Source: Dyella sp. M7H15-1
GTDB lineage: Bacteria > Pseudomonadota > Gammaproteobacteria > Xanthomonadales > Rhodanobacteraceae
Assembly (NCBI RefSeq): GCF_004114615.1
Contig: NZ_CP035300.1
Coordinates: 124,001 to 188,000, forward strand
Length of the DNA: 64,000 nucleotides
Reading direction: 5' to 3'
The notes under the pieces were generated by a model. It searched no databases, was not told the origin of the DNA, and saw nothing but the letters and a program-made list of their open reading frames with translations. The position numbers and the translations under genes were made by a program. Within the stretch, counting starts at the first letter, position 1, and each line of letters begins with the position of its first letter. Below, piece by piece: positions 8,857-18,823 of this stretch.

Positions 8857-10574
8857 GCAAACTGCAATTACGCCAGCGCCTTTTGCTGAGTGAACCGGCA
8901 GGATGGGGTGATAGCTTGCACCCGTTGCTGCAGCGTATCTATGCCGCGCGTGGCGTCTTCAGCCCCGATCAGGCGGAACACCGTTTGAATCGTATGTTGC
9001 CGCCGCGGCAGTTGGGCGGCATGCAGCCTGCGGTCGCATTGCTGGCGCAAGCCATTCGCGACGATGCCTCGATCATGATCACCGGCGATTACGATTGCGA
9101 CGGTGCCACTGGCACGGCGGTGGCTGTGCGCGGGCTACGCCTGCTCGGCGCGCGCAAGGTGGATTACGCGGTGCCGAACCGCTTTGTCCACGGCTACGGC
9201 CTGACGCCGGAATTGGTGGCTTCGCTGCCCGATCACGTACAGCTTGTGGTAACCGTTGATAACGGTGTCGCCAGCGTAGCTGGCGTCGCCGCTGCGCGGG
9301 CGCGTGGCATGCGCGTCATCGTTACGGATCATCACTTGCCCGGCGAGCTCCTCCCGGCTGCGGATGCCATCGTCAATCCCAACCTGCATGGCGATGATTT
9401 CCCTAGCAAGGCATTGGCTGGTGTAGGTGTCATGTTTTACGTACTGCTCGCACTGCGAGCGCATTTGCGCGAACAGGGGCATTTCAGCGTCGGCGCCGAG
9501 CCCGATCTCTCAGTGCTGCTCGATCTGGTTGCGCTGGGTACGGTGGCCGATCTGGTGCCGCTGGATTTCAACAATCGCGTGTTAGTGGAAGCCGGCATGA
9601 AACGCTTGCGCAGCCGCCGTGGCTGCGCCGGTATCACGGCGCTGATCGAAGCCAGCCAACGCAGCGTGTTCACGCTGTGCACTAGCGATCTTGGTTATGC
9701 CGTCGGGCCACGCCTGAACGCAGCGGGCCGACTGGAAGATATGCGGCTGGGCGTGGAGTGCCTGCTTACTGATGATGCCCGCCAGGCGCGTTATTACGCC
9801 GAGATGCTCAGCTCGATCAACCAGGAACGCCGCGACCTGCAAGCGACGATGGTGGCCGAGGCCGAGCTGATGGTGGCGCAGACCACCGGCGTGGATGAAA
9901 ACAAGGTTGGCGTGAGCTTGTTCGAGCCGAGCTGGCATGCAGGCGTGGTGGGTTTGGTGGCTGCCAAGCTGAAGGAGCGACTGCATCGTCCGGTCATTGC
10001 GTTTGCGCCGGCAGGTGAAGACGATCCGGATCACCTACGTGGTTCGGCGCGCTCGATTTCCGGTTTCCACATTCGTGATGCACTGGCGGCCATCGATGCG
10101 CGCCATCCGGGATTGATCGAACGCTTCGGCGGGCACGCCATGGCGGCTGGCCTGAGTTTGCGCACGCAGGACTACCTGCGTTTCGCTGCCGCTTTCGATG
10201 CTGTGGCCCGCGAGTGGTTGAGCGAAGAGCAACTGCAAGCGGTGCTTTACACCGATGGCGAAATGCCGGCCGGCATGTTCACGTTGGAGATGGCCCGCCT
10301 GCTGCGTTTTGCGGGGCCATGGGGCCAGGCATTTCCCGAGCCGGTGTTCGAGAATTGCTTCGAGTGTTTCCGTTGGCGCCAGATGGGCGAAAAACATCTG
10401 CGCATGAGCTTACGCGATCCGCGTGACGATGCGCTCTATGATGCCGTGATGTTCAACGCCTACGATGGGCATCCTCCGCCTACCATGTTGCGCGCGGCCT
10501 ATGAGCTGACTATTAACGATTGGCAGGGGCGCGCATCGCCGCGCCTGCTATTGCGGCACATCGAGGCCACCTGA
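8853..10574 (+). CDS. recJ: Single-stranded-DNA-specific exonuclease RecJ
   Basis: This 573-residue DHH-family nuclease degrades single-stranded DNA 5'-3' in RecF-pathway recombination and mismatch repair. The DHH phosphoesterase motifs are visible: ITGDYDCDGATGT (motif I), VTVDNGVAS, VIVTDHHLPGE (DHH motif) and YAVGPRLNAAGRLEDM. The DHHA1 motif RFGGHAMAAGLSL follows, then an OB-fold-like C-terminal part. I chose ATG 8853 because it overlaps the preceding stop (ATGA) and gives normal RecJ length. Longer in-frame starts lie inside the upstream gene. Confidence 0.95.
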   Translation: MSKLQLRQRLLLSEPAGWGDSLHPLLQRIYAARGVFSPDQAEHRLNRMLPPRQLGGMQPAVALLAQAIRDDASIMITGDYDCDGATGTAVAVRGLRLLGARKVDYAVPNRFVHGYGLTPELVASLPDHVQLVVTVDNGVASVAGVAAARARGMRVIVTDHHLPGELLPAADAIVNPNLHGDDFPSKALAGVGVMFYVLLALRAHLREQGHFSVGAEPDLSVLLDLVALGTVADLVPLDFNNRVLVEAGMKRLRSRRGCAGITALIEASQRSVFTLCTSDLGYAVGPRLNAAGRLEDMRLGVECLLTDDARQARYYAEMLSSINQERRDLQATMVAEAELMVAQTTGVDENKVGVSLFEPSWHAGVVGLVAAKLKERLHRPVIAFAPAGEDDPDHLRGSARSISGFHIRDALAAIDARHPGLIERFGGHAMAAGLSLRTQDYLRFAAAFDAVAREWLSEEQLQAVLYTDGEMPAGMFTLEMARLLRFAGPWGQAFPEPVFENCFECFRWRQMGEKHLRMSLRDPRDDALYDAVMFNAYDGHPPPTMLRAAYELTINDWQGRASPRLLLRHIEAT

Positions 10575-10653
10575 CGCGCCTGAACGATAAGACACTTGCG
10601 CGTGCATGCAAATCGCGTTTGGATAAGCAAAACCGCTGCAAGGAGTGATCGCC

Positions 10654-11022
10654 ATGATCGAACAACTCCCCAGTCTGCCTGCCGGTATTCTGGGTTTTCG
10701 CCTGCGCGGCATCGTTACTGCGGATGACTACGAGAGCGTGATGGTGCCGGACATCGAAGCGGCCTTTGCGCTCAATCGCAAAGTGCGCTCCATCATCCAC
10801 CTGGGCGACGATTTCACCGGTTTCGCCCCGGGCGCCATGTGGGACGACGTCAAACTCGGCTTCCGTCACATATCTGGTTGGGAGCGTACCGCCGTGGTCA
10901 CGGATGTGGGTTGGGTGCGCGTGATGTCTAGCGTATTCGGCTTTGCTATCCCTTCGCATTTCAAACTTTTCAGCAATGCCCAGATGGACGATGCTATGCG
11001 CTGGATCGCGGAGCCCAGATAG
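10654..11022 (+). CDS. SpoIIAA-like (STAS-superfamily) protein
   Basis: This 122-residue protein matches the SpoIIAA-like family: an N-terminal strand GILGFRLRGIVTADDYESV, then central HLGDDFTGFAPGAMWDDVKLGF, and the C-terminal WERTAVVTDVGWVRVMSSVFGF...FSNAQMDDAMRWI. Such proteins are small, cytosolic and mostly uncharacterised; some are thought to bind lipids or act in stress responses. An AAGGAG site at 10640-10645 fixes the start at ATG 10654; a GTG at 10645 overlaps that site and is less likely. It is 79 bp after recJ. Confidence 0.8.
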   Translation: MIEQLPSLPAGILGFRLRGIVTADDYESVMVPDIEAAFALNRKVRSIIHLGDDFTGFAPGAMWDDVKLGFRHISGWERTAVVTDVGWVRVMSSVFGFAIPSHFKLFSNAQMDDAMRWIAEPR

Positions 11023-11089
11023 CCTGTCAGCAGTGTGCGGCAGTATCATGCAGATGGGAGAGGACGCAGCGGGACGGCGATGGCACAAA

Positions 11090-11112
11090 TTTGGCACACA
11101 CGATGTGCCAAA
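11090..11112. other. Perfect 9-bp inverted repeat TTTGGCACA-N5-TGTGCCAAA
   Basis: TTTGGCACA (11090-11098) and TGTGCCAAA (11104-11112) flank a 5-base spacer, and TGGCACAAA also occurs just before. It lies between the SpoIIAA-like gene and the tRNA terminator. It could be a regulator site or remnant recombinase site. No U-run follows, so it is not a terminator by itself. Confidence 0.5.
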
Positions 11113-11128
11113 GCTTGTATCCAAATGC

Positions 11129-11169
11129 AAAACAACGCACTACATCGCAAGACACAGTGCGTTGTTTTT
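11129..11169. terminator. Intrinsic terminator, probably bidirectional
   Basis: A perfect 13-bp stem, AAAACAACGCACT (11129-11141) with AGTGCGTTGTTTT (11156-11168), encloses a 14-base loop. A T-run ends the right arm and an A-run begins the left one. It sits 12 bp beyond the 3' end of tRNA-Ala (minus strand) and can also end transcription coming from recJ and the SpoIIAA-like gene. Confidence 0.8.
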
Positions 11170-11180
11170 ATTGAAACTAA

Positions 11181-11256
<76 letters not shown>

Positions 11257-11308
11257 ACTCGAACTTTGCATGGTAGCAGTGGACCCTTGATCGAGCCAAG
11301 CCCTCGGT

Positions 11309-12424
11309 CTAGTCCGGCAACAGGCTGCCCAGGCGACCGTAAAGCACGCCGCAGCGCCATCCTTCCAGGGCTTCCGGCCATGCCTGCGTGACCACGTACT
11401 CCTCCAGCACCTTGCGCGAGCAGAGCAGGCCGGCGGGCAGGTCAAGTTCGATGGCCAAGGTGTTGACGGCTTCTTTCATCGCATTCAGGGCCTGCTTGGT
11501 CTTGCCTTGCGGAAGGGAAGGGATGGCTTGGGTGGTGGCGATTTCTTCGTCTGTTACGGGTTGGGCGAGCAGCTCGAGCAGCTCGGCGCGCTGCTGGGAG
11601 CGTAGGGCACGCTGTCCGCTGCTGCGCTGCTCCAGTTCGTCGGAGCGTTTGGGCGGTTGCTGGGCCAGGCTCATGGTGAGTGCATCTTCCAGCAGCCAAG
11701 GGCGTGGGCGATCGAGTCGGCGTGCGGCAGCATCGCGCCATAGCAGGATGCGGCGCAGCAATGCCTGTTGCTCGCGCGGCCATTCGGCGGCGCTGCGCAG
11801 GGCCAGTTGTGGTTGCTGGTCGCCCAAGCGCTGGCAGCTTTTGCGCTTGAGCCGCGCGCAATCTTCCGCGTGCCACGCGTTGCGGTCGCGTTGCGCAAGG
11901 CGCTCGGCCAGTTGTTGGTGGATGGTGTGCAAGTACACCACGTCCAGCGTGGCGTAAGCCCTTTGCGAGGCAGTGAGCGGTCGCTGCATCCAGTCCGAGC
12001 GTGTTTCGCCCTTATCGAGTTCGGCGCCAGCGAGTTCGGCGACCAGCGCACGGTAGCTGATCCCCAGGCCCATGCCGATGAATGCCGCGGCAATCTGCGT
12101 GTCGAACAATACGCGCGGACCTTCCGGCAGCCAGGGCGCTAGCGTTTCCAGATCTTCGCTGGCGCTGTGCATTAGTGTGATCACGTTCGCGCTTTCGAGT
12201 GGTTGCAGTGCCGTGGCGATGTCGAAAGCAAGTGGATCGACCAGCGTATAGCGTCCATCCAAGCCAAGCTGCAGCAAGGCAAGCTGAGGATAGAAGGTAT
12301 TTCGGCGCATGAACTCAGTGTCTAGCGCCAGTACCGTGCCGGATGCGGGGGCGTCCAGCCACTGTTCAAGTTTGTCGCGTTGATCGATCCAGTCCGCCAG
12401 GGGCGGCTGCACAGGAAGAGGCAT
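11309..12424 (-). CDS. rnd: Ribonuclease D
   Basis: This 371-residue DEDD-family 3'-5' exoribonuclease trims tRNA and other small RNA 3' ends. The DEDDy motifs are VLALDTEFMRR, an ITLMHSASEDL block, LFDTQIAAAF and YATLDVVYLHTIH. A C-terminal HRDC-like helical region follows. ATG 12424 is preferred because AAGGAA lies 6-7 bases upstream; an ORF start 30 bp earlier has no such site. Length matches E. coli RNase D (375 residues). It is divergent from the next gene across 106 bp. Confidence 0.93.
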   Translation of the reverse strand: MPLPVQPPLADWIDQRDKLEQWLDAPASGTVLALDTEFMRRNTFYPQLALLQLGLDGRYTLVDPLAFDIATALQPLESANVITLMHSASEDLETLAPWLPEGPRVLFDTQIAAAFIGMGLGISYRALVAELAGAELDKGETRSDWMQRPLTASQRAYATLDVVYLHTIHQQLAERLAQRDRNAWHAEDCARLKRKSCQRLGDQQPQLALRSAAEWPREQQALLRRILLWRDAAARRLDRPRPWLLEDALTMSLAQQPPKRSDELEQRSSGQRALRSQQRAELLELLAQPVTDEEIATTQAIPSLPQGKTKQALNAMKEAVNTLAIELDLPAGLLCSRKVLEEYVVTQAWPEALEGWRCGVLYGRLGSLLPD

Positions 12425-12530
12425 GCATGTTCCTTGGAGCGACAGGACACGCAATTGGCGATTGCCCCATCAGCGGTGGTGCCATATGTTAAACATTGAA
12501 CCATAGCAGGACAGCCACGGAACGCCCACC

Positions 12531-14480
12531 ATGCCAAGCAAGGAAACCGTACAACGCCAACGCGCATTCGGCGGGGCGCTTGGCGTGCTTGTGCTGGCCT
12601 TTGGCCTCACATATCACTTTTTTCCGGAAATCTTCCACGTCAGCCCTGAGGAAGTGGCTAACCCGCCTTCGCCGGTAGTCGGCGGCCCGATGCGCTCACA
12701 GCCTGCCCGTGTGGGCAGCGTGTTGCCCTCGCCGCAGGAGGAATTCAGCGCCGGTCCGCCGTTGACACTGGCGCCGACAGCGGTGATTGCCGCGCGCCTC
12801 AGCCGTAGCCATGCGGTACTGCCCGAACAGCTCACGGCGGATCCGCCGGCGGTACGGGCCTTGATCGAGCGTGCGAACAAAGCTTTCCTGGCAGGGCAGG
12901 TGGCGGGGAACAAGAACAGCGCGGCAGCCTTGTATGAGCAGGCCGTGAAGCTTAAGCCCGATAGCCGTGCCGCGGTACAGGGCTTGGAGCAGGTGCGCAC
13001 CCATTTGATTGCAGAGATCACCCAGGACATTGCTATCGGCGATTCCGAAGCGGCGGGTACGCTGCTGGATAACCTCAAGGCCATGCCCAACACGGCCACC
13101 GACATCGCTCCGCTGGAAGCCAGCATGAAGACCCTGATGACGGTGCGGCCGATATTGGCCAAAGCGGCGGACTTGTTGCAACAAGGCAAGGGCGACAAAC
13201 CCAGCGGCGACGATGCACTGGAGTTGTATCGCCTGGTGCAGAAGCTTGATCCGGAGAACGCCGTGGCCGCGCAGGGCATCTTGCGCGTGCAGCGTGTGGT
13301 ACTCGACCGCGCACTGGCAGCCGTCGCGCAGAACGACTTTGCCGGCGCCGAAACCGAGATTGCCGAGGCGCAGTCGATCCAGCCCGATTCACCACAAATG
13401 CAGGATGTGCGCAGCCAGGTCGACAGTATCCGCCAGCAGCGTGCGACGGGCGTGCTGGCGCAGGCACGCTCCGCGCTGGACGCCGGCAATATCGCGCTGG
13501 CCAAACAACTGGCGGGACAGGCGCAGTCGATCAGTCCGCAACTGACTGGCATCGCGGAGTTTGAGGAGCAGATCACCAATGCGCGCCTCTACGCCAGCTA
13601 TCGGCCCGGCCAGGTATTTACCGACCGTTTTGTGGATATGAACGGACAATCGCCCACCATGCTGGTAGTGCCCACCGGCAACTTCATGATGGGTGCGCCG
13701 GATGGTGAGCAAGGCCGTACCGATGCGCAGACGCCGCAGCATCGGGTCACCATCAGCAAGGGCTTTGCGCTGTCGCAAACCGATATCACAGTGGGCCAGT
13801 TCCGTGAGTTCGTGCGTGCCAGCGGTTACAAGCCCGATTCGGTGACCCATGGCGGTGCCAGCGTCTACGACGAGCGCACCGGCGTGATGCGCGATGATTC
13901 CGGCGCCACTTGGGAAGACGATTATGCCGGTCATTCGGCCGCCAACAATCTACCTGTGGTGAATATTTCCTGGAAGGATGCCAACGCCTACGTGCAATGG
14001 CTAAGTCAGCGCACGGGCAAGATATTCCGCCTGCCTAGCGAAGCAGAGTTTGAATATGCCCTGCGTGCAGGCAGCGCCGCGCGTTACTGGTGGGGCGCTG
14101 GCACACCCAAGAGTAAGGTGGAAAACCTCACGGGTTCGCTCGACCGTTCACCCAGTGGGCGTCGCTGGAGTCATGCATTCCAGGACTACGGCGATGGCTA
14201 TTGGGGCCCTGCGCCAGTGATGAGTTTTGCGCCCAATGCATTTGGCCTGTACGACATGGATGGCAACGTTTCCGAATGGATGACCGACTGCTGGCACGAC
14301 AATTACATTCGTGCACCCATGGATGGCAGTGCATGGGTGAACCCCGGATGCTCGATACGCGTGGTGCGTGGCGGCTCCTGGGGCAGTTCGCCGGAGCAGG
14401 CGAATTCGGCGTATCGGCAGGGGGCGGATGCGAATGTTCGCAGCGGGCGTGTTGGGTTCCGTATTTTGCGCGAGTTGTGA
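12531..14480 (+). CDS. Membrane-anchored SUMF1/formylglycine-generating-enzyme-like protein
   Basis: This 649-residue protein has one N-terminal membrane helix (about residues 14-33, GALGVLVLAFGLTYHFFP). A long alpha-helical, repeat-rich middle (about 100-355) looks like tetratricopeptide-type pairs. The C-terminal FGE-sulfatase domain begins near residue 370 (VVPTGNFMMGAPDGEQGRTDA) and shows ISWKDANAYVQWLS, RLPSEAEFEYALR, FGLYDMDGNVSEWMTD and VVRGGSWGSS...VGFRILREL. True formylglycine-generating enzymes use copper-binding cysteines that I do not see in the usual place, and no sulfatase is nearby. It is more likely a non-enzymatic relative exposed in the periplasm. Confidence 0.8.
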   Translation: MPSKETVQRQRAFGGALGVLVLAFGLTYHFFPEIFHVSPEEVANPPSPVVGGPMRSQPARVGSVLPSPQEEFSAGPPLTLAPTAVIAARLSRSHAVLPEQLTADPPAVRALIERANKAFLAGQVAGNKNSAAALYEQAVKLKPDSRAAVQGLEQVRTHLIAEITQDIAIGDSEAAGTLLDNLKAMPNTATDIAPLEASMKTLMTVRPILAKAADLLQQGKGDKPSGDDALELYRLVQKLDPENAVAAQGILRVQRVVLDRALAAVAQNDFAGAETEIAEAQSIQPDSPQMQDVRSQVDSIRQQRATGVLAQARSALDAGNIALAKQLAGQAQSISPQLTGIAEFEEQITNARLYASYRPGQVFTDRFVDMNGQSPTMLVVPTGNFMMGAPDGEQGRTDAQTPQHRVTISKGFALSQTDITVGQFREFVRASGYKPDSVTHGGASVYDERTGVMRDDSGATWEDDYAGHSAANNLPVVNISWKDANAYVQWLSQRTGKIFRLPSEAEFEYALRAGSAARYWWGAGTPKSKVENLTGSLDRSPSGRRWSHAFQDYGDGYWGPAPVMSFAPNAFGLYDMDGNVSEWMTDCWHDNYIRAPMDGSAWVNPGCSIRVVRGGSWGSSPEQANSAYRQGADANVRSGRVGFRILREL

Positions 14481-14669
14481 GTCTTGCCGTGCACGTACGC
14501 ACCTTGAGATACATCGAGAAGTGGACATCTCCTACGTTTGTCCGTCACAACGGTCTCAGAATAGGACATGGCCGGTTCATGCTACTGTGCGATTGCAAGA
14601 CAATTCATCGCACTGTCGCGTCTTCGCCGCAGTTTTCCTCTGTTTTTCGATGACGGAGCATCGATCCTG

Positions 14670-15337
14670 ATGTCGTTTGACCGTTTGATCCCTGACATCC
14701 TATTCGGCTTTACCGGTTTGATCAGCATCATCAACCCGGTCGGCATGGCGTTTGTCTTCCTGGAGCGCACGCGATCGCTCACGGATGCGGAACGCTCGCA
14801 GCTCGCGAAGAAAGTGGCGGCCAATATTTTTTTACGCTGCTTGCGATTTTCTTCGTGGGTGCTCCGGTGCTGAATTTTTTCGGGATATCCATAGAAGCGT
14901 TGCGCATCGGTGGTGGTTTTGCGGTTGCGGCGGCCGGCTGGTACATGTTGAACGAGCCTCACGTGCCGGCAAGCGAGGCGCCCCAGCCAGGAGGCGATCT
15001 GCCCAGCCTTATGGCCAGTGCTTTCTTCCCGCTTGCCGTGCCGTTGACGGTTGGGCCAGGCACGATTGCAGCCGGCATTGCGCTGTATGCGAATCGCCCA
15101 AGTGGAGCGCGTGAGTATGTGCTTACCACCGTCGTTTCTTTTGCCGTCGCTGCACTGGTGGCGTGCGTGATATGGCAAACCTATAGTCGCGCGACGTTGT
15201 TGGCTCGCTCTCTGGGCGCGGAAGGCACCAAGGTTGCCGTGCGTATCTCTGCCTTTCTGCTGCTCTGTATTGGCGTGCAGATCATGTTGACTGGATTCTC
15301 CGAGTTCCTGCAGTCGATCGCTGCACGGGGCAGGTGA
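14670..15337 (+). pseudogene. marC: MarC-family integral membrane protein, frameshifted in a T-run
   Basis: The N-terminal part (MSFDRLIPDILFGFTGLISI, then INPVGMAFVFLERTRSL) and the C-terminal part (ISIEALRIGGGFAVAAAGWYML, LPLAVPLTVGPGTIAAGI, ending GVQIMLTGFSEFLQSI) belong to one MarC protein of about 222 residues. They are in different frames. The break is at a run of seven T (14826-14832); with eight T the reading continues as ANIFFTLLAIFFVGAPVLNFF, matching a family membrane helix. So one T is missing, by mutation, slippage-based variation or sequencing error. MarC proteins are six-helix inner-membrane proteins of unclear function. Confidence 0.85.
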
Positions 15338-15455
15338 GGCCGTTGCGTATTTGCTTGTCGTCCAAGCGCATCATGGTCCACTGCAGGCTATACCACGGGT
15401 CGTTCGTGCCTGCCGTCACCACGCACCTCACCCTGGATCTACGCGAGGCAGGCCA

Positions 15456-18400
15456 TTGAATAATCCGAATAACGAACCTCAGCGCGTCCTGCGGTTTTGG
15501 CGCGACCTGGAAATCTTCAACATCCCCAATCCACCCACGACGAAGGACAACACGCCGCAAACCAAGGTCACCACGTTGCGACGTAGCGACGTTCTTTCGA
15601 CCTTGCCGTGGCACCTGCCCGAATGGGCGGCCACCGAGCACCACACCGCCGTGCACGTGGTGTACATCGGTGTCGCGGACATCGAAGACCTGGCCCGTTT
15701 GACGCTGCGGGCACTCCTGCCCGATGAAAGCCTGAGCGAGCGAGAGATCCAGCGCCTCAAAGGCCTAGGCTGGCTGGCCGCGTTCGTGGTCAACGAGCAG
15801 GGCATCCCGAAGCCTGACAGCTACCTGCCCGCGAGTTTCGCGCACGGCGTGGACGCCTTCCGAAAAACCGGCACCCTGGACAACATCAACGCCCGCCTGC
15901 AAAGCGCCCAGGAGGAATTCGCGCAGCGCTGCCATCGCGCCGCCTCCGCGCCGCCTCCGCGCAGGACAACGCCGATGCACCCGCGGTGTTTGCGGGCCTG
16001 CCGATGGACTGGGACACGCTCGATGCCGAGCGCGAGATCGTGCGCGCGCTGATGGGGGATGCGGCCCAAACCGCGAAGCTGCGTTGGCGTGTGGTCGTGC
16101 GGTCCAGTCACATCAAGAAAAGTCGAGAGAAGGACGCGCTCGAAGCCGCGGCCGATTACCTCAATTCGTTTTATCTGGACGATCTCGATCGGCTGATCAA
16201 GCAGGCGGACCAGCAAAGGCCGTTCGGCAGCGCGCTGACCCGTTATCTGGGCGAGGCGATTCATCCGCAGGGACGGGTCGACATCCTCACCACGCACACC
16301 TCGATGGCGGAGCTGGTCAGCGCGCAGCACCTGCCCAGCGCGCGCTGGGCAGCGCCGTCGAAGTACCCGCTGGTACTGGCTCAGCAGGCCGCGGTTGCCT
16401 ACGTGTTGCGTACCTTGCAGCAAGGCTCGGGCATGATCGGCATCAATGGGCCGCCGGGCACGGGCAAGACCACGTTGCTGTGCGACGTGATCGCCGAGAT
16501 CGTTACCGAACGCGCCCGGCGCATCGCGGCGCTCGACCGCCCCGTGAGCCTGTTCGACGAAGCCATCACCCTGGCGGGCAAACGCTTTACGCCGCTCAAA
16601 GCGTCAGTGATGGAAGGCACCGCCATCGTCGTCACCAGCAACAACAACAACGCGGTCAAGAACATCACGCAAGAGTTGCCCGCCCGCGCCAAGATCAGCC
16701 ATGACGAATTCCCCTCCGCGGCGTATTTCGAGGAGGTCATCCGCGAGGTCTTCCACTACCAGAAAGTGTTCGACGACGAGAAACAGCCCGTGGACGGCAA
16801 GAAGCAGCCGATCGACGCCTGGGGTCTCATTGCCGCCGCACTTGGCAATGTCGGCAATCGCCGTTCCTTCGCAGCGGGATTCTTTCGCGACGAGTATGCG
16901 GCCAAGCCTGCGCCCGAACAGACGGAATCGTCCGGCGAAGCGGACGACGTGGATGCGGATGCCGATATCGAAGCCACCCATGATCCCGTCGCGATCAATG
17001 CGGGCGATCAAGAGCCCCCCAGCATGAAGCAGTTGCTGGAAGCCGCCACCAACGAGTACAGGCGCTATCAGGACGAGTGGTTACAGGCCAAGCGCAGCTT
17101 CCTCGATCTGTACGCGGAGTGGGAGTGCCAGCGCGACGTCCTCATCCAAGCCGAGAACGCGGCTCGCGAACTGGATCGAAGCCAAGCGCAGCTCGACCAG
17201 CTCCAAGCCGATTGCCAAGCGGCCGACAAGGCCGCAGCCTCGCAGGAACGAGCACTGACGGCCTGCCGCGAACGACAGGCGGATCAGCGCACCCTCGTCC
17301 AGGCGAATCAAGCGGCGCTGGCCCACTGCCAGGCAACACATTTGCCCAACCTATGGGATCGTCTGATGCAATGGCTGGGCCAGGAAACACCGCGCATGGC
17401 GACACGGCGGCACGCGTTGGAAGCGCCTACACGCACCCTGCACGAGGCCAGCGCCTTGCTGGCCACCCTGGCACGCGAGGCGGTGGAAGTGGAAGCGGCC
17501 TTGCGGCGCGAGCGCGAAAAGCAGCAAACCGCCTCACGCGATCTGGCAACGTTGCAGCGGCAACGCCAGATGCATCAGCAAGCCGTCGACGCCGGGTTTG
17601 CCGCGGGCGCGAAACACTTCCCCAATACCGCGTTCGCGTCGCTACCGACCGAACTGCGCCATCGCGCCAGCATCGCGGTCCATCCCGCACTGGACCAGCT
17701 CCGTGCGAAGCTGTTTCTACAGGCGGTCGAACTGCATCGCGTGTCCATTCTCGCCAACGCCGGCAAGTTCATTGGCAACCTGTGGGTCGTGAACGGGATG
17801 CTCACCAACGGCTTGCAAGACAAGCTGCCCCTCGATCAACGTCACTGGCTGTGGAATGTGTTCTTCTTCGTCGTGCCTGTCGTGTCCACCACGCTGGCCT
17901 CGTTCGATCGGCTGTTCGCCGGCATGGAGCAGGACAGTCTCGGCTGGCTGTTAATCGACGAAGCAGGACAGGCTACGCCGCAGTCGGCCGCCGGTGCCAT
18001 CTGGCGCAGCCGGCGCGCCGTCATCGTGGGCGATCCGTTGCAGATCGAGCCGGTCTTCACCGTGCCCTTGCGCTTGACCGAGCAGTTGCGTCGCCAGCAT
18101 GAGGTCGATCCCATCTGGTCGCCCGCCGACGAATCCGTGCAGACGCTCGCCGACCGCATCACCCCGTTCGGCTCGTGGGTCGAGCAGGCGGCCGACTGCG
18201 ACGATGACGCCTCCCGCATCTGGACCGGCATGCCGCTGCGCACGCACCGACGCTGCGACGATCCGATGTTCTCGGTTGCCAATCGCATCGCCTATGCCGA
18301 TCAGATGGTGCACGGGAACGTCGATGAGGCCGGCGTACCGAAGCCCACGCTGTTTTTCTCCGTCCTGGGCGAGAGTGCCTGGTTTCAGGTGGCGTCGACG

Positions 18401-18823
18401 CGCGTGAGGCATCCGGTCTCGCAGGATGAATTCGACGTGCTGCGCCAATGCCTCGCCGACCTGCGACGCGAACCCGCCCGACTCGTGAATGACTCAGGCA
18501 AGCCCGTTCGCACCTACGTCATCTCGCCATTCCGCAAGGTGAAGAACGCCTGCCAGAAGGTCGTGAACGATGGCGCGTTCAAGGGCGTCGAGTGTGGCAC
18601 CGTGCACACGTTCCAGGGCAAGGAAGCCGAGATCGTGTTTCTGGTGCTCGGCACGGCCCCCGGAGCGCAAGGCGTCGGCGCGCGCGAGTGGGCCAAGAGT
18701 AAGCCCAACTTGCTCAACGTCGCGATCACGCGCGCGAAATACCGGCTGTATGTGATCGGCGATGCGCAACAATGGGGCGGCCTCACTTATTTCCGCGCGT
18801 TGCATGCCGCGCTAACGTGCTAG
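15456..18823 (+). pseudogene. Large superfamily 1 DNA/RNA helicase, broken by an 11-bp tandem duplication
   Basis: The likely start is TTG 15456 behind GAGGCAGG. The first ~168 residues (to CHRAASA) and the following ~950 are in different frames. The unit CCGCCTCCGCG occurs twice in tandem around 15940-15961; removing one copy restores CHRAASAQDNADAPAVF and one protein of ~1,120 residues. The second part has Walker A GPPGTGKTT (~16457-16483), a long coiled coil (~17050-17590), a DEAG Walker B (LLIDEAGQATPQSAAGAIW), VVGDPLQIEP-type motif III, a Q-rich GTVHTFQGKEAEIVF and NVAITRAKYRLYVIGD (Upf1/Dna2-like motifs V-VI). Its TAG stop is shared with the IS end at 18823, so the natural C-terminus may be altered. 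The 945-residue part could be made from GTG 15986. Confidence 0.85.

Noticed and set aside
17117-17127. GAGTGGGAGTG, identical to the end of guaA, as a possible attR
   Set aside because: It lies within the helicase coiled-coil coding region 34 kb upstream of guaA and on the wrong side; an 11-base chance match.
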